Source: Conidiobolus incongruus B7586 (Eukaryota; Entomophthoromycota; Entomophthoromycetes; Entomophthorales; Conidiobolaceae). From it: a stretch of DNA of 28,495 bases. Position 1 is the first letter of the stretch, and each line of letters opens with the position of its first letter. Location: assembly GCA_000697335.1 (NCBI GenBank), contig JNEM01016964.1, forward strand, positions 1-28,495. Direction: 5' to 3'. The notes under the pieces are model-generated. The model ran no database searches. It was not told where the DNA came from and worked only from the letters and a program-made list of their open reading frames with translations. Positions 1-10,797 of the stretch are shown in pieces. The position numbers and the translations under genes were made by a program.

Positions 1-394
1 AAATATTTTATAATTATATATTATCGATTAATTTTATTAATATTAATATGAATTTTTTTAACTGTTTAATATTTAAAATATTCTTTTATATTAAAAAATT
101 ATAAAAATATATATATAAATTCATATAGTTTATATAATATTATTCAATATTAATTTTTAATAGTATATTTATAAATAAAATAAAATAAAATAAACTTTAT
201 AATATATATTATATTTTATAAATTATATATTAATAATTTATTTAGATAACACTTAAAATTCATGATTAATATATTTTTATATTAATATTTTATTAATTAG
301 ATAATTCTTTGAGATTAAAATCTGTTTTTTAATGTATTTATTTATTTTATTGATAAATGCAAAAAAATAATCTAAATTAAAAATTTAGATATTT

Positions 395-600
395 ATATAT
401 TTTAAATAATATCCCTTCTAGTTTTAAAATAAAATTCTACTGATAAATGGTAATTTCAAATTAAACAATAATTTTTTAAAATAATTAAAAAACATAAATG
501 ATTTGAAATAGTTTATACTTTAGTTTTAATGATATTAAAAAAAAGATTTTTAATTACTATCTAATTTAATTATAATTAAAATCAATCTTAAATGATTAAT
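395..600 (+). pseudogene. relic of an IS630/Tc1-like DDE transposase, C-terminal part
   Basis: No open frame remains, but the plus strand reads as a worn DDE_3-type transposase tail. Near 443-500 a frame recalls the second catalytic-Asp block of IS630/Tc1 enzymes (DN.KFH, then a Lys-rich helix reading KIIKKHK). About 30 bases on, the text SLYFSFNDIKKKIFNY lines up with the family consensus PPYSPDFNPIEKIFNY, where Pro codons have become Leu/Ser-like codons and Glu has become Lys. Such changes fit C-to-T and G-to-A decay. The stretch reading aaaaaattttccat at about 731-744 resembles the 3' end of the mariner element downstream and could be this relic's right terminus, although the transposase text belongs to a different branch. 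The flanks (1-395 and 600-986) are almost pure A/T with nothing else recognisable. Family assignment is by motif memory only. Confidence 0.42.
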
Positions 601-986
601 TAAAAATATTTTAATAAAAAATTAATAATAAATAATTATATATATATAACTTCAAAATATTAGTTTTCATATAGATTTTATTTATAATAAATTCTCTAAA
701 ACTAAGAATATATATGAAAAGTTGAAAATCAAAAAATTTTCCATTTTTTTCCTTTTTAAACTAATATAACTTTAGTCATCAAGATTAATATGCAATTATT
801 TAATAAAAATCTTAAATATTATATATTTCTGCTTAAATCATTATATTATATTTATTTATTAATAATAATATTGTTCATAACATTATTAGTGTTATCAATT
901 ATATCTATAAAAATCAAAAAAATTGATTATAATAATTAAATTCAATAATTTCAAAATTAATTTATTATTACCTTGAATTTAAAATA

Positions 987-1006
987 ATGGGAAATTTTTT
1001 AATTTC
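987..1006. repeat. 5' terminal inverted repeat of the mariner element
   Basis: ATGGGAAATTTTTTAATTTC pairs with the 3' end at about 2236-2255 over the first 14 or so positions, with one indel in the A/T run. The same sequence, slightly changed, recurs at 27716. Confidence 0.7.
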
Positions 1007-1179
1007 TAATTTTTCAAACATATTATTAGTTAGAAATAATTAAATATATACAAAGTTAATAAGAAATTAAATATTTTTAATATATATATATAATGATTAT
1101 TTTTATTAAAAAATTAACTTTTTAAAATTGGTTGTTTAATTTAATTATGTTTAAGCCAAATAATAATCATTAAAAGTTT

Positions 1180-2170
1180 TTTATTTTAGTATCAGTAAAA
1201 CTTAACCATAAACCCTTTAAAATTATTTAAAACTTACAAGCAGTTTTTGGTAATAAAATATTATCTAAATTAACAATTTATTGCTAGGTAAATTATTTTA
1301 AGGCTAAAAAAGAAATTATCTAAAACTTGCTAAAATTTAAAAAATTAACTTTAATTGTTACTCTTTCAATTATTAATAGAGTGAAAAAATATATTGAAAA
1401 GCACCTTTTTATTTCAGTTAGAAAACTATCTAAACACTTTAATATTAGTTTTATAAGTATTTTATATATATTAAAGTTTAAACTCAAATTAATAAATAAA
1501 AATATAAAATAAATATATTATAATTTAACTAAAGCTTAAAAAAAAGCTAGAGTAGTTATTATTAAATAAAACTTATTAAAATATTACCAGAAACCTAAAA
1601 TTTTACAGTGAATAATTACAATTAATGAATCTTAAATCCCTATGTATAATCTTTTGTTAGAACATAAATCAAGATGCTAGATTAAGTTAAATCAACCCCC
1701 TTTATAAATCCTTTTAAATAAATATTTTATTAATAAACAAATGTTAATTATTGTAATAAATTATAATAGTATATGCTACTCTTATTTAATTCTTAAAGGA
1801 AAATCAATTAATAGTAAATTTTATATTGTTTTTTAAATAAAAGTATTTTTAATTAGTATTCTTAATATAATTTGAGAAAACTTATTATTTTATATGATGA
1901 TTGTAAAATATATAAATTTAAAGCTGTAAAATACTTTCTAATTAAAAATAACTGGAAAAAACTACCACATCTAGTATACTCTTTAGATTATAACCTATGT
2001 AATTATAATTGCTTTAGACAATTAAAAAACTAGCTTACAAGAAAGAAAATTTCTATAAGAAAATTTAATTGGTTTGTGAAATATCAAATTTTAGTCTTTA
2101 ATAAAAAAAACTATTTTTTAGGTGTTAGATCTTTATTAAAAGTATAGCAAAAAGTTATTAATAATAAAAG
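1180..2170 (+). pseudogene. mariner transposase, degenerate
   Basis: The 5' part (1327-1512) is a surviving open stretch with the mariner DNA-binding helix-turn-helix text: VKKYIEKHLFISVRKLSKHF, followed by NISFISILYILK. Further on, near 1610-1690, IITINES stands where mariners have the first catalytic block (VxTxDE[KS]W), with Asp replaced by Asn and the Trp codon now a stop. Around 1740-1860, the segment reading LILKGKSINSKFY matches the LPxGqTINadlY block. Near 1893-2010, YDDCKIYKFKAVKYFL and NWKKLPHLVYSLDYNLCNY match the xDNArPH and HPPYSPDLxPcDY blocks. The C-terminal FLGVRSLLKV matches the F..GI..LP.RW region. The reading frame changes several times and has many stops, so the enzyme is dead. 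Confidence 0.75.
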
Positions 2171-2235
2171 AAACTATTAAATTTATATTATATATTTATT
2201 TGTATATATTATATATCAAAATATGTATTTATTTT

Positions 2236-2255
2236 GAATCACAAAAAATTCCCAT
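2236..2255. repeat. 3' terminal inverted repeat of the mariner element
   Basis: The stretch ends in AAAAAATTCCCAT, the reverse complement of the 5' end, and is followed directly by the TA of the target duplication. Confidence 0.7.
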
Positions 2256-2257
2256 TA

Positions 2258-3725
2258 TTAAAAATACAGAGTAATATTAAAGAATAATAAATGAAGATTT
2301 AATATAAAAATATATATATATTAATATATGATATTTATTTAATCAGATTACAAAATTCAAATAAGAATATTTCTATTAATTATCAAGTAAATTATATTAA
2401 GAATGGCCATTTGAGAAAAATTAAATATATATATATATATATATAATTCATATATTATTATTATTATTAAAATAATATATATCAATATAAATTTTGAACA
2501 AATTTATTAATATCCTTGATAATGACAGTATATTGTAATTGCATAGCTTAATAGAATAATTATGTTAAGAACTACTTACGTAATGTAAATTCCCATTATC
2601 AGATTTAATAGTCCGATTCAATTATATATATACTACTAATTAATGTAATATATAAATTTGAATACATTATTTTATAATAATATTTTAAATTTTGGATTTT
2701 ATAATTTTGAGATATGATTAAAATTAATAAACTTTATAATAGCATGGATATTATTGTTTATTATTGAAAAATTATTATTTAGTAATAAATTTCAATATAG
2801 GATAAAATATAGAGTATATCATTTGCTAAAGTATTGAAATGGATAAATAGTTCAATTAATTCATTGAAATTTAGGTTTGATTCAAAAACTGAATAAAACC
2901 ATTAGGCTTTAAAATAAAAGTGAATAATATATATATATATCATTCAACCTATTAAATGTTCTATTCTTGATATTAGGGGTATAATGTTTCGATGACAAAT
3001 GAATTATTGACAGTAGATTATTATAATGTCATATATCATAAAAATTATATATAAAATTAAATCTAATCTCAATTTGAGAATTTTCAACTGATAATAGAAA
3101 AATTTGAGATTAACAATTGAAAAATTGAAGCATTTTTAAACATAATTCATAGGATTGAGTTCAATAAAATAATGCTTATTAATATATACAATAATGTTCA
3201 AAAAACTTCAATCTAAACAAAATTAAAAAATCTCAACATTTTTTTCACTCATTGTATATTATGGTTTAAAAATTTTAATTCTATAGTAATAATATTAAAT
3301 AATTTGAATCATTAATTTACACGATTAAAATAAGGGTATAAATTTGTAAATCAGGTATTTTTAAGCAAAATATTAGATAATATTGATTCTCAATAGTTGA
3401 ATTTTATAAAACTCTCAGATAATATTTTTGGTTTTAAAATTTTATGTGTTCTTGTTCTCTTTTAATATAGAATTTATTCTTCCATTTTTTTTCGATATTA
3501 TTATCAAGTATAAAGTTTTTAGAATTATATTTCCCTTAAATACATGTATTATACTGGCAATATTATATATCAAAACAACCATATCGATTGATAGTAATCT
3601 TAAATATAAAATGAAAAAGCAATATCATTAACCAGAAATATTATGGTTTTTTGAAATACATATTTTAATATTCAATAACTCAGTTACCATAGATTAATAT
3701 AAATTATGTTTAAAAACAGTAATAT
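2258..3725. other. A+T-rich intergenic DNA with simple repeats, no gene seen
   Basis: The stretch holds short (AT)n tracts at 2425-2445 and about 2922-2940 and an imperfect hairpin around 3065-3120 (taatctcaa against ttgagatta). An open frame at 3428-3631 encodes a hydrophobic 67-residue text. It could be a membrane-protein relic, but it has no motif, promoter or paralogue here, so I do not call it a gene. Confidence 0.6.
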
Positions 3726-3729
3726 TTCA

Positions 3730-4480
3730 ACATAACTAGTTATGATTTTATTATACAATGATAATATCTAGGAAGATATTGATAATGGGGCTGATACTAT
3801 TTAAAGTGGTTGAAATGAAATCACATTGGTAATCAAGGTTCAGTTTTTAATTACCTTTTTTGTGTTATATATTTTAAGTGTATCAGTAGTTAGAGGAATA
3901 GAAAAAATAAATGGAATATCACAGTTATTCTTTTCCAGTGTGATCCTAGGATGACAATTTAATGCTTTTATCATTTAGAATGTTGGACGACGCTAGCCAA
4001 CAGACATACCAATACATGAAAGAACTATAAATTCATTGCTTAACAACATCATAATTGCATCGAGTACAATTAAAGATACTCAAAATCGTATCAGTAGATT
4101 CTAAATAATATATTTCCAGTTACCAATTCTGTAGTACCAATACCAAATGTGACAAAGTTACAATTAAAAATTTGTCAAATTTCTAATATCATTTTTCTAA
4201 TTCATACATTATTAATATATTAACATTATGGATTATTAATAAACCTCTCTCTATATTAATCAATCACATGAGTCAATATGAAGGGTATACTAACCCCAAA
4301 TAAGTATTTTAGAGATAAAATCACAAAAAAGTTTGTGTTTAAGTAAGTAATAACCATTGACAATAGATAATATACCTATAACCAAAAATTTTCACATATA
4401 TATAAACTGGTACCGGAGCCTCAAACAAACTCGAATTTAACAGAAAATTTTTATTAATTAGTTTTATGGTGGAACAAATA
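3730..4480 (-). pseudogene. decayed rhodopsin-like seven-helix receptor, paralogue of the 9860-10797 gene
   Basis: This region aligns by eye, in order and on the same strand, with the receptor at 9860-10797. Near 4031-4060 it reads AIMMLLSNEF against AIMMWLSTTF of transmembrane helix 5. Then comes GMSVG against GIAIT, and in loop 3 LNCHPRITLEKNN against INCERDKTLRENN. At DNA level the helix 4 to helix 3 part (4120-4300) and the helix 7 part (3735-3840, where gtggttgaaatgaaatcac faces gtggaaatcagatcac) also match. Weak similarity continues to about 4480, near helix 1-2. Stops and indels are spread throughout, so this is an old duplicate. In the loop 3 stretch its frame runs on without an intron, which helps interpret the break in the better copy. 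Exact limits are uncertain by some 50 bases. Confidence 0.75.
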
Positions 4481-4619
4481 ACAAAAGAGGATTGGGGAAA
4501 TTTATTTTTCCCTTTTATTAATTAAGGATACATTAACAAGGTGTTCTATTTAGGTTAGTTTTCATATACTTGACCAGGATGATACATATTATTTCAATCT
4601 CCTTATTTTTTATTCATTT

Positions 4620-5330
4620 TAAATTGGAAAGAGTGTATTCAAATTGAAATAACTCATTTCATAGCAGCATTTAATTGTTTTATCAAATAAATTTTTGAAT
4701 CTATTAAATGAAAAAGCTTGTGAAACAATAGATATAGGTTTTAGTAATAAATTGTAAAATATTTTATATTTTACTAAATAAGTGATTAATACAAATTTAT
4801 CATTCATCAATATAGAGTGAATTTAATATAGAATTTAGAACTTGGTATATTTAAAAAAATATAAATTATATGCTTATCAATTTCATCGTATAATGAACAA
4901 AGTTGATTGTCAAATACTCTTTCAAATCAACATTAATTCTCAGAATAAAAGTGAACACAAAGATCCAATTGTAAGTAGTGAGTTATCAATATGTTCATTG
5001 ATGCTTCATTACATTTTGTCAACATTTTATGAAAATCACGATATCCTTAGTATTCTGAAGTTTAGTGAATATTAAACTCTTTTGCTTGATATGAGTAATT
5101 ATCTTCATTTAAATTTCATTCCAAATCTATTTGATATCTTTCCAATATCAAAATCAAAATATTTATTTATTGAATTATAAAAATAATGGTAAACAATTGA
5201 AAATATAATCTTTAAAAACTTTCAACATTGTTATAGAAAATTGCAAAATTTTTGGTATTGAATTACCATACAGCTTTGTTACTAAATTTAGCCTTTTAAA
5301 TTTAGTATAATTTTATTTTTTATATAATTA
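4620..5330 (+). pseudogene. unassigned coding relic, plus strand
   Basis: An open frame at 4842-5075 (77 codons from a non-ATG start) contains HKDPIVSSELSICSLMLHYI. After one stop it continues in the same frame for about 34 more codons (TLLLDMSNYLHLNFIPNLF). Upstream, near 4680-4765, another frame gives NKFLNLLNEKACETIDIGF, and downstream, near 5225-5310, NIVIENCKIFGIELPYSF. The residue mix is protein-like and less A/T-driven than the neighbourhood. The Ser-x-Ile-Cys stretch loosely recalls the middle region of fungal Zn2Cys6 transcription factors, but I cannot establish that. No zinc cluster, start or terminus was found. Confidence 0.4.
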
Positions 5331-5527
5331 CAGCAGGATATATACCATTTTTAAGATTTAAAAAACAAATCTTAATGTTAAAATATTTATTATTGTATAT
5401 TTAGATCTTTTTGCTTTGAGTTATTTTATTGAAGTCATTGTTAATTTTATATTATTTAAAATAATATTAAAATTTCTCATTTTTATTGATAAAATAATAT
5501 TCAGTATTAAATTGAATCTATGATAGC

Positions 5528-5885
5528 ATTATAATTATTAGTACTATTATATTTCAAAGATACTTGTCTGTCTTAATTTGATAGTTAGGTTGATATTACC
5601 TCCCAGTTATAGTGGAATGGTTGGTCTATAATCAAATAATATTCTTTAGCTTTGTTTATTTGACTTTATCTAAATCATATATCACTCATTAAATAAATTA
5701 TTTAAACCTAAAAGTGCTACAAATAGAAGGGACTCTAATTTTTTAAAAATATTCTGTTATAATGCTTAAGAGTAAGTAACCTTTAAGACATATAATCCTA
5801 ATATATTAAAGAGCAGGATTTATAAATATTTTACTAAATTATATTATAAGTATTTGTTTAAAAACCATTTTTATTGATAAAACTT
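5528..5885 (+). repeat. left arm of a large imperfect inverted repeat (relic gene 3' end)
   Basis: This stretch is the reverse complement, with many substitutions and small indels, of 6105-6445. Matching landmarks are acctaaaagtgctacaaat in both arms, and the run gcaggatt.ataaat.atttactaaattatatta. Read on the plus strand, one frame gives SNNILxLCLFDFI followed by KPKSATNRRDSNF. The right arm gives almost the same text in the same frame, which suggests both derive from the 3' end of a protein gene. Confidence 0.72.
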
Positions 5886-6104
5886 ATTATATATTATAAT
5901 AATAAAATTAGCTTAGTTTAAAATCTAAAAAAAATATAGTATATATAGATATAAAGAATTCATGAGATTTTTTAATATTGCTTGATAAATATTTTTATCT
6001 TGTCTTTAATATTTAAGTTTTTTAATAGATTATAAAGTTGACATAGAAACCAATAAATACTATTTATATCAGTAATTACAACAAAATTTATTATTAGGTT
6101 TTAT

Positions 6105-6445
6105 GATAATTTTTGGATATAAAAATCATTGTTAGAAAAGTATTTGTAATATAATTTAGTAAATTATTTATTAATCCTGCTTTTTAATATATTGGGACTA
6201 TATATCTTAAACCTATTGTTGAGATATGATAGCAGAACGTTTTGAAAAAAAATTGGAGTCTCTTTTATTTGTAGCACTTTTAGGTTTAAATAATTCATAT
6301 AATGAGTGACATATGATTTTAATAAAGTTAAATAAACAGAGCTAAAGAATATCATTTGATTATAGACTAATAATTTCTCTATGAATAGGTGGTAATATAA
6401 ATTTAATTATTGAATCTAAACAGACAGGTATTTTTGAAATACAAC
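6105..6445 (-). repeat. right arm of the inverted repeat (relic gene 3' end)
   Basis: This is the inverted counterpart of 5528-5885, separated from it by a spacer of about 220 bases. On the minus strand it reads SNDILxLCLFNFIKIICHSL and KPKSATNKRDSNF. The arms therefore sit tail to tail. A related third copy, also on the minus strand, lies at 16905-17190. A shadow frame (6164-6355, minus) in another phase is not taken as a gene. Confidence 0.72.
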
Positions 6446-9059
6446 ATAATTATTAATATAACAAATTTGACATATCGAAAAAATTTTTTGTATAATTAAT
6501 ATTTAGATATTGAGAATAAAAAGCCTGATGAACTTATACAATTATCAGTCACTTGTCAATTTAGTATTTTATCTATAATAAATTATTTAAATTATCAGAA
6601 TATATTTTAAGTACTGTAAAATTTGAATATTGAATCTAAGAATATCAATATAATCAATATAAATGATTATTAAACTTTATTAAAATCAATAGTGTTTAAT
6701 TTTTATATTTTTATTAATTCCACAAATATGGTAGTTCCATTCAAGAGCATTAAAATTAAAACAACCATTCTTTACCAATTTTTTTATTAGAATCGGCATA
6801 ATAATGATATTTCCAAATTAAAAAAGGATTACTTAATGTTGCATTAGACTATAAACTTTTATATATTTATTTGTATAATTAAGAAATGTAAATCACTGAA
6901 TAGTTTAATATTTTATCACCGATTATATATATTATTAAATAGTCATAGATAATGTCAGTCAAATATTTGAGTAATATAATTCATGTCATTATTGACTCTG
7001 AAAATTTAGTATATGTATATAGATGCTTTTATATAGTTATTTATTATTTTTCTAATGTCATTTCACCCTTTGATCAGAAGAGTTATCATCAAATTCTGAA
7101 AAAATATAATAGAATATAACCTAAATAAATGTATCATTGTTAATGATATAATAAAGCTAATTGCTAAAAAATCAAGCATTATATCAATTGACTTTATTTA
7201 TTTGATCAAATTGAAAATATCAATGTTGAAATTCTAGAATTGAAAATTAATTTATTTGAGATATGGGAACTTTTATTTTGAATAAACATAATCAATAATA
7301 CTCTTTATATAACATCGCCACTCATATTTAATACAAAAAATTCATTAATTAATAAACTATCCTTTAAATTTTTATTTTATAAATTTAAACTGAAAAAATA
7401 TAAATATAAATATAAGATTTAATCAGGTTAAATATATAATAATAATGAGTTGTATATTTTGTTAATTAGAAATTGAAAATATATGTCAAAAACCCTGGTT
7501 TATGTGTCTGGTATTTAATTGGTAATTATGATTTGTCATATTTTCTTAACTAATAAAAATAATTATAGATTTGAAGAATGATATGGTTGAAGAAAGATAT
7601 GAGAATAAAATGACAGAACAAGATTCTATATAGTGATAAGTATATAGATAATTAATAATCAATCAAGGTCTTGAAAATCGGTAATTATATTATTATTTTT
7701 GATCTAATTTGGATATTTATGGAATAATAATCCACTTTATAAATATATTAACATATAATGAAAAAAAGAATCGTTGATAAAATACATTATTTTAATTTTA
7801 AATATTCTAGCTATGATAGAAATAGATTAAAACCAATTGTAAAAATAATTTCCATTAGTTATATTGTCCATACGAACTTATATTGAAACGAATATAATAT
7901 ATTCAAAATATCCATATCTTATTATAATCTGATTAAAATTCAATATTATTAAAATGGAAAAATTGAAAGCTGTGAAAAATTATTTTGATATTTTAGATTT
8001 TTAGAATTTGATATTAGTTACAAAAAATGATATTTATTATAAAATGAAAATAACTATATATAATACCTTATAAGTTTTTCATTGTTTAAATATAAATCCG
8101 AAGAAATTCAAATATCTATTATATTAAAAAATAGACAATAATATTTTAATATCAATTAAATTTTAAACATTTTTTCTCAGGCTATATAAATATAAATATG
8201 TAAGATTATGTTGGATTTCGGAATTAAGCGTTGATCTCGAATAAATAGCAAAGGTAATAGTATTTGATAGATTATAGCATTCACTAAATCAACCATTTAA
8301 ATAGTTTATTGTTAACCATATTATAAATCACAACAATTATAATTAAAACTAAGAAATTTTCAAAATGAAATTGCTAAGAAACAAATTCTCGAATTTCTTA
8401 TAATATATCATTTGATATATTAATTTTTATTGATTATTTATTTTAATGTTAAATCTTGTATTACAAATTGATTTTTATGAAACTTCATTGTATTAATATC
8501 CTTAATTGAATTAAAAAACATGCTTACTGTCTTTCTTAAATTATTGTTTTATAATTTTTGATCAACACTATTATTTCCTGAGAATTAAAACTATACTTAT
8601 GAATTCCTTATATTTATTAATGCTAATTATTAATATAATTACATTCAAATACAAATTAATTTATTAACCAATATACGGAATCATATTACTTTATACCTAT
8701 TATTAAATCCTAGATTTTTAATTATATTGAAATTTACCATTATTTTTAATATTCCAGTTACAAGAAAAAAAATCATTATTATTTAAGTTTGAACACTATA
8801 ATAATATAATTTAATTAAAATATAAATATATATTTTTATATTATATCTTGAAAAAAATAATATAAAAATATTAACTTTAGAAATTAACAAATATGCCATA
8901 CCAGATATAATACATTTGAATTTCAAAATATCCTGTTTATATCGAAATATTTAAATTAAATAATATTTCTATAAATATTTTTCAACTTTGCCTAGTTGAT
9001 ATTATAATTCATTTTATTTTTTACAATTAATAATATATTTGAGCTTAAATTGAAGAAAT
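6446..9059. other. long A+T-rich stretch with scattered protein-like scraps
   Basis: No gene is visible. Short plus-strand readings, for example near 7060-7110 (VISPFDQKSYHQILKKYNR), 7190-7270 (FDQIENINVEILELK) and 7574-7630 (LKNDMVEERYENKMTEQD), look like leftover coding text, but none has a recognisable domain or a start. Before 7574 the sequence taactaat...ttatag has the look of a fungal branch point and 3' splice site, which is weak evidence for an old exon there. Confidence 0.4.
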
Positions 9060-9480
9060 AATCAATTTAAATGATATTAAACTTTGTGTATTTAGCTAGA
9101 TTGGTATTTAAATTAAATATACAGGAAAAATAGAAATCTTATGAATATAATGGTTATTTTGTGAAAATATATATTCCAAAACAACTATTCAAAATATTTT
9201 GAAATTAAAAGGGAAAGGAATTTCAAGTGAATAAAATTTAAGTAATTTATTGTTAGAAGATATTAATTATATTCCTAGAGTTAATTAAATATTAACATGA
9301 CTTAATAATATTTAGTATTTACTCAGATCACAAGCAATTGAAGGTTATATTATTTGGTTATTAAAATATTTTAAATTATCAGGAATTTCAAAAGAAATGA
9401 ATTAATCTCAACAAATCTCGAAATATTTGATAATTGGTATATTGGTTTAACCAGGTTTTAATTTTTATTGTTTAATAATA
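9060..9480 (+). pseudogene. unassigned coding relic, plus strand
   Basis: From about 9208 to 9470 a single frame, interrupted by several stops, reads as protein. Fragments include NLSNLLLEDINYIPRVN, YLLRSQAIEGYIIWLL and KYFKLSGISKEMN. Just upstream (9085-9190) another frame gives LVYLARLVFKLNIQEK and YNGYFVKIYIPKQLFKIF. The two pieces probably belonged to one gene. No family is recognised. Confidence 0.35.
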
Positions 9481-9859
9481 TAACTCTGTATCTATATTAA
9501 ATTTGATATAAAATATTAGAAATTATCATTAATTTTTGATATTTTTAAATAAAGTTTAATAATCATAATTCAATATATATAATTTCCAAACTGCAGAAAT
9601 ATTTTTATGTTTTAAAGTTATAGCTTTTTATAAGACTATCATAAAGATTAAATCTTTTAAGTAAAATTAGAGGCATTGAGTATATTGATTTTTGCATAAC
9701 TTCATTTTCGCAAATTATATATAATTAATAGAATATTAATTAAAAAATATGTAAAATTCAAAACTATTCAGATTTAAACCAAAGTAGAGAAATTCATACA
9801 TATTAGAAAAGAAATTTCAAAATTTATTATATTTTTAATAAATTTACAAAAGATTGAAA

Positions 9860-10797
9860 TCAATTTTCATTGTGCACAAATGATTTAAATATAATTCCAT
9901 TCATAAACGGGAAAGTTTCAACAAAACTAGATTTAACAGTGTCTTGGAAGTGTAGTAATAATAGACTGTTAATTAAAGGATTAAAACTAATTAATGTTGT
10001 GGAAATCAGATCACAAATTGGTGTCCTAGGCACTCCTGTTATTAGCTCTCTAGTGGTATTATACATTTCAAAACAATTAGTACACATATAAAGAAATAAT
10101 AGAGCTAACACTTTAAAGATGATCTTATTGTTTTCTCTAAGTGTTTTATCGCGCTCACAGTTTATTCACGTATTTTTTTCCAAGCACGGCGCCTTTGAGT
10201 GATTGCAATTCCACCATAGGAATAAATTACAAATGTTGTACTTAACCACATCATGATTGCATATGACACAATTGTAAAGTACCCAAAATTATCTTCTGGA
10301 TTTCCAAGGCAATATATTGCAAGAGTCATTATTTCCATAGTGCCTATACCGATTGTAATTAAGTTACAAATTATAAAGTAAGAGAATTCTATTATCATCA
10401 AGGTTATCCATACTTTGATAGATAATTTAATATTATGAATGATTAGTAAACCGCGTTCAAGGCTCATTAACCCCATAAACCACGATGAAACATATACTGT
10501 ACCAACATAAATAATAGAGTTAAAGTCGCACAGCACCTGATGGGTAGGTAAATAGTATCCATTAATTGACGACAAAATTCCAATTGAGAGGAGTGAGCAA
10601 ACATTAATAAAATCTATGATTAGAACACAGACTCCAATTGTCATGGTTGAGGTAAATTTTTTCTTAATAACCTTGAGAGTTGATATCAAAAGCATAAATG
10701 TTATTGGAAATTGAATGCTGCCCGCAACCAAGTATGAAATAACTAACAAGTCGCTCTCTACAGGTCGACTTTCGTATCTTTGCACAGCATCGTACAT
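9860..10797 (-). CDS. rhodopsin-like (family A) seven-transmembrane receptor, frame interrupted once
   Basis: The product is a G protein-coupled receptor-like membrane protein, presumably at the plasma membrane, ligand unknown. Translation starts best at the ATG at 10795-10797; the frame upstream of it lacks another ATG. Residues 1-211 cover helices 1-5: helix 1 about 17-41, helix 2 50-75, Cys90 and helix 3 93-117 ending in LERG (an E/DRY-like site), helix 4 128-153, Cys163 in loop 2, and helix 5 172-198. This frame stops at 10162. The next frame is open from 10165 to the TGA at 9860 and continues without a gap in sense: loop 3 (INCERDKTLRENN), helix 6 (IIFKVLALLFLYMCTN), and helix 7 with NPLIN in place of NPxxY, then a short tail. 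Total is about 312 residues, normal for the class. The break equals one lost base at the GAA/TAA junction. The decayed paralogue at 3730-4480 runs straight through here. A very short intron (35 or 53 nt GT-AG choices exist) is the alternative. Confidence 0.8.

Larger units (their letters stand above)
987..2255 (+). mobile_element. full-length, decayed mariner (Tc1/mariner superfamily) DNA transposon
   Basis: The element starts ATGGGAAATTTTTT at 987 and ends in the inverse complement AAAAAATTCCCAT at 2255. A TA dinucleotide flanks each end (985-986 and 2256-2257), which is the target duplication typical of the superfamily. Its length of 1269 bp is the usual size of a mariner. Inside it the plus strand carries a degraded transposase. 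Both ends are still recognisable, so it inserted as a whole copy and decayed in place. Many lost codons look like TGG to TAG/TAA, CCA to CTA/TTA and GAC to AAT, that is, C-to-T on one strand or the other. This could reflect a RIP-like process or simple A+T drift. Confidence 0.8.

Noticed and set aside
2425-2445. (AT)n run as a cruciform or replication origin
   Set aside because: Such tracts are common throughout this A+T-rich DNA and nothing else supports a function.
6164-6355. 63-codon minus-strand frame as a gene
   Set aside because: It sits inside the right arm of the inverted repeat, and the frame shared by the arms is a different one.
9870-10091. Plus-strand 73-codon frame
   Set aside because: It lies opposite the helix 6-7 segment of the receptor, which has the meaningful NPLIN text.
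10150-10175. Programmed -1 ribosomal frameshift at the A-run (tggaaaaaaatac) to join the receptor frames
   Set aside because: Slipping there leads straight into a TGA in the new frame; the switch must occur at the GAA/TAA junction, which has no slippery heptamer.
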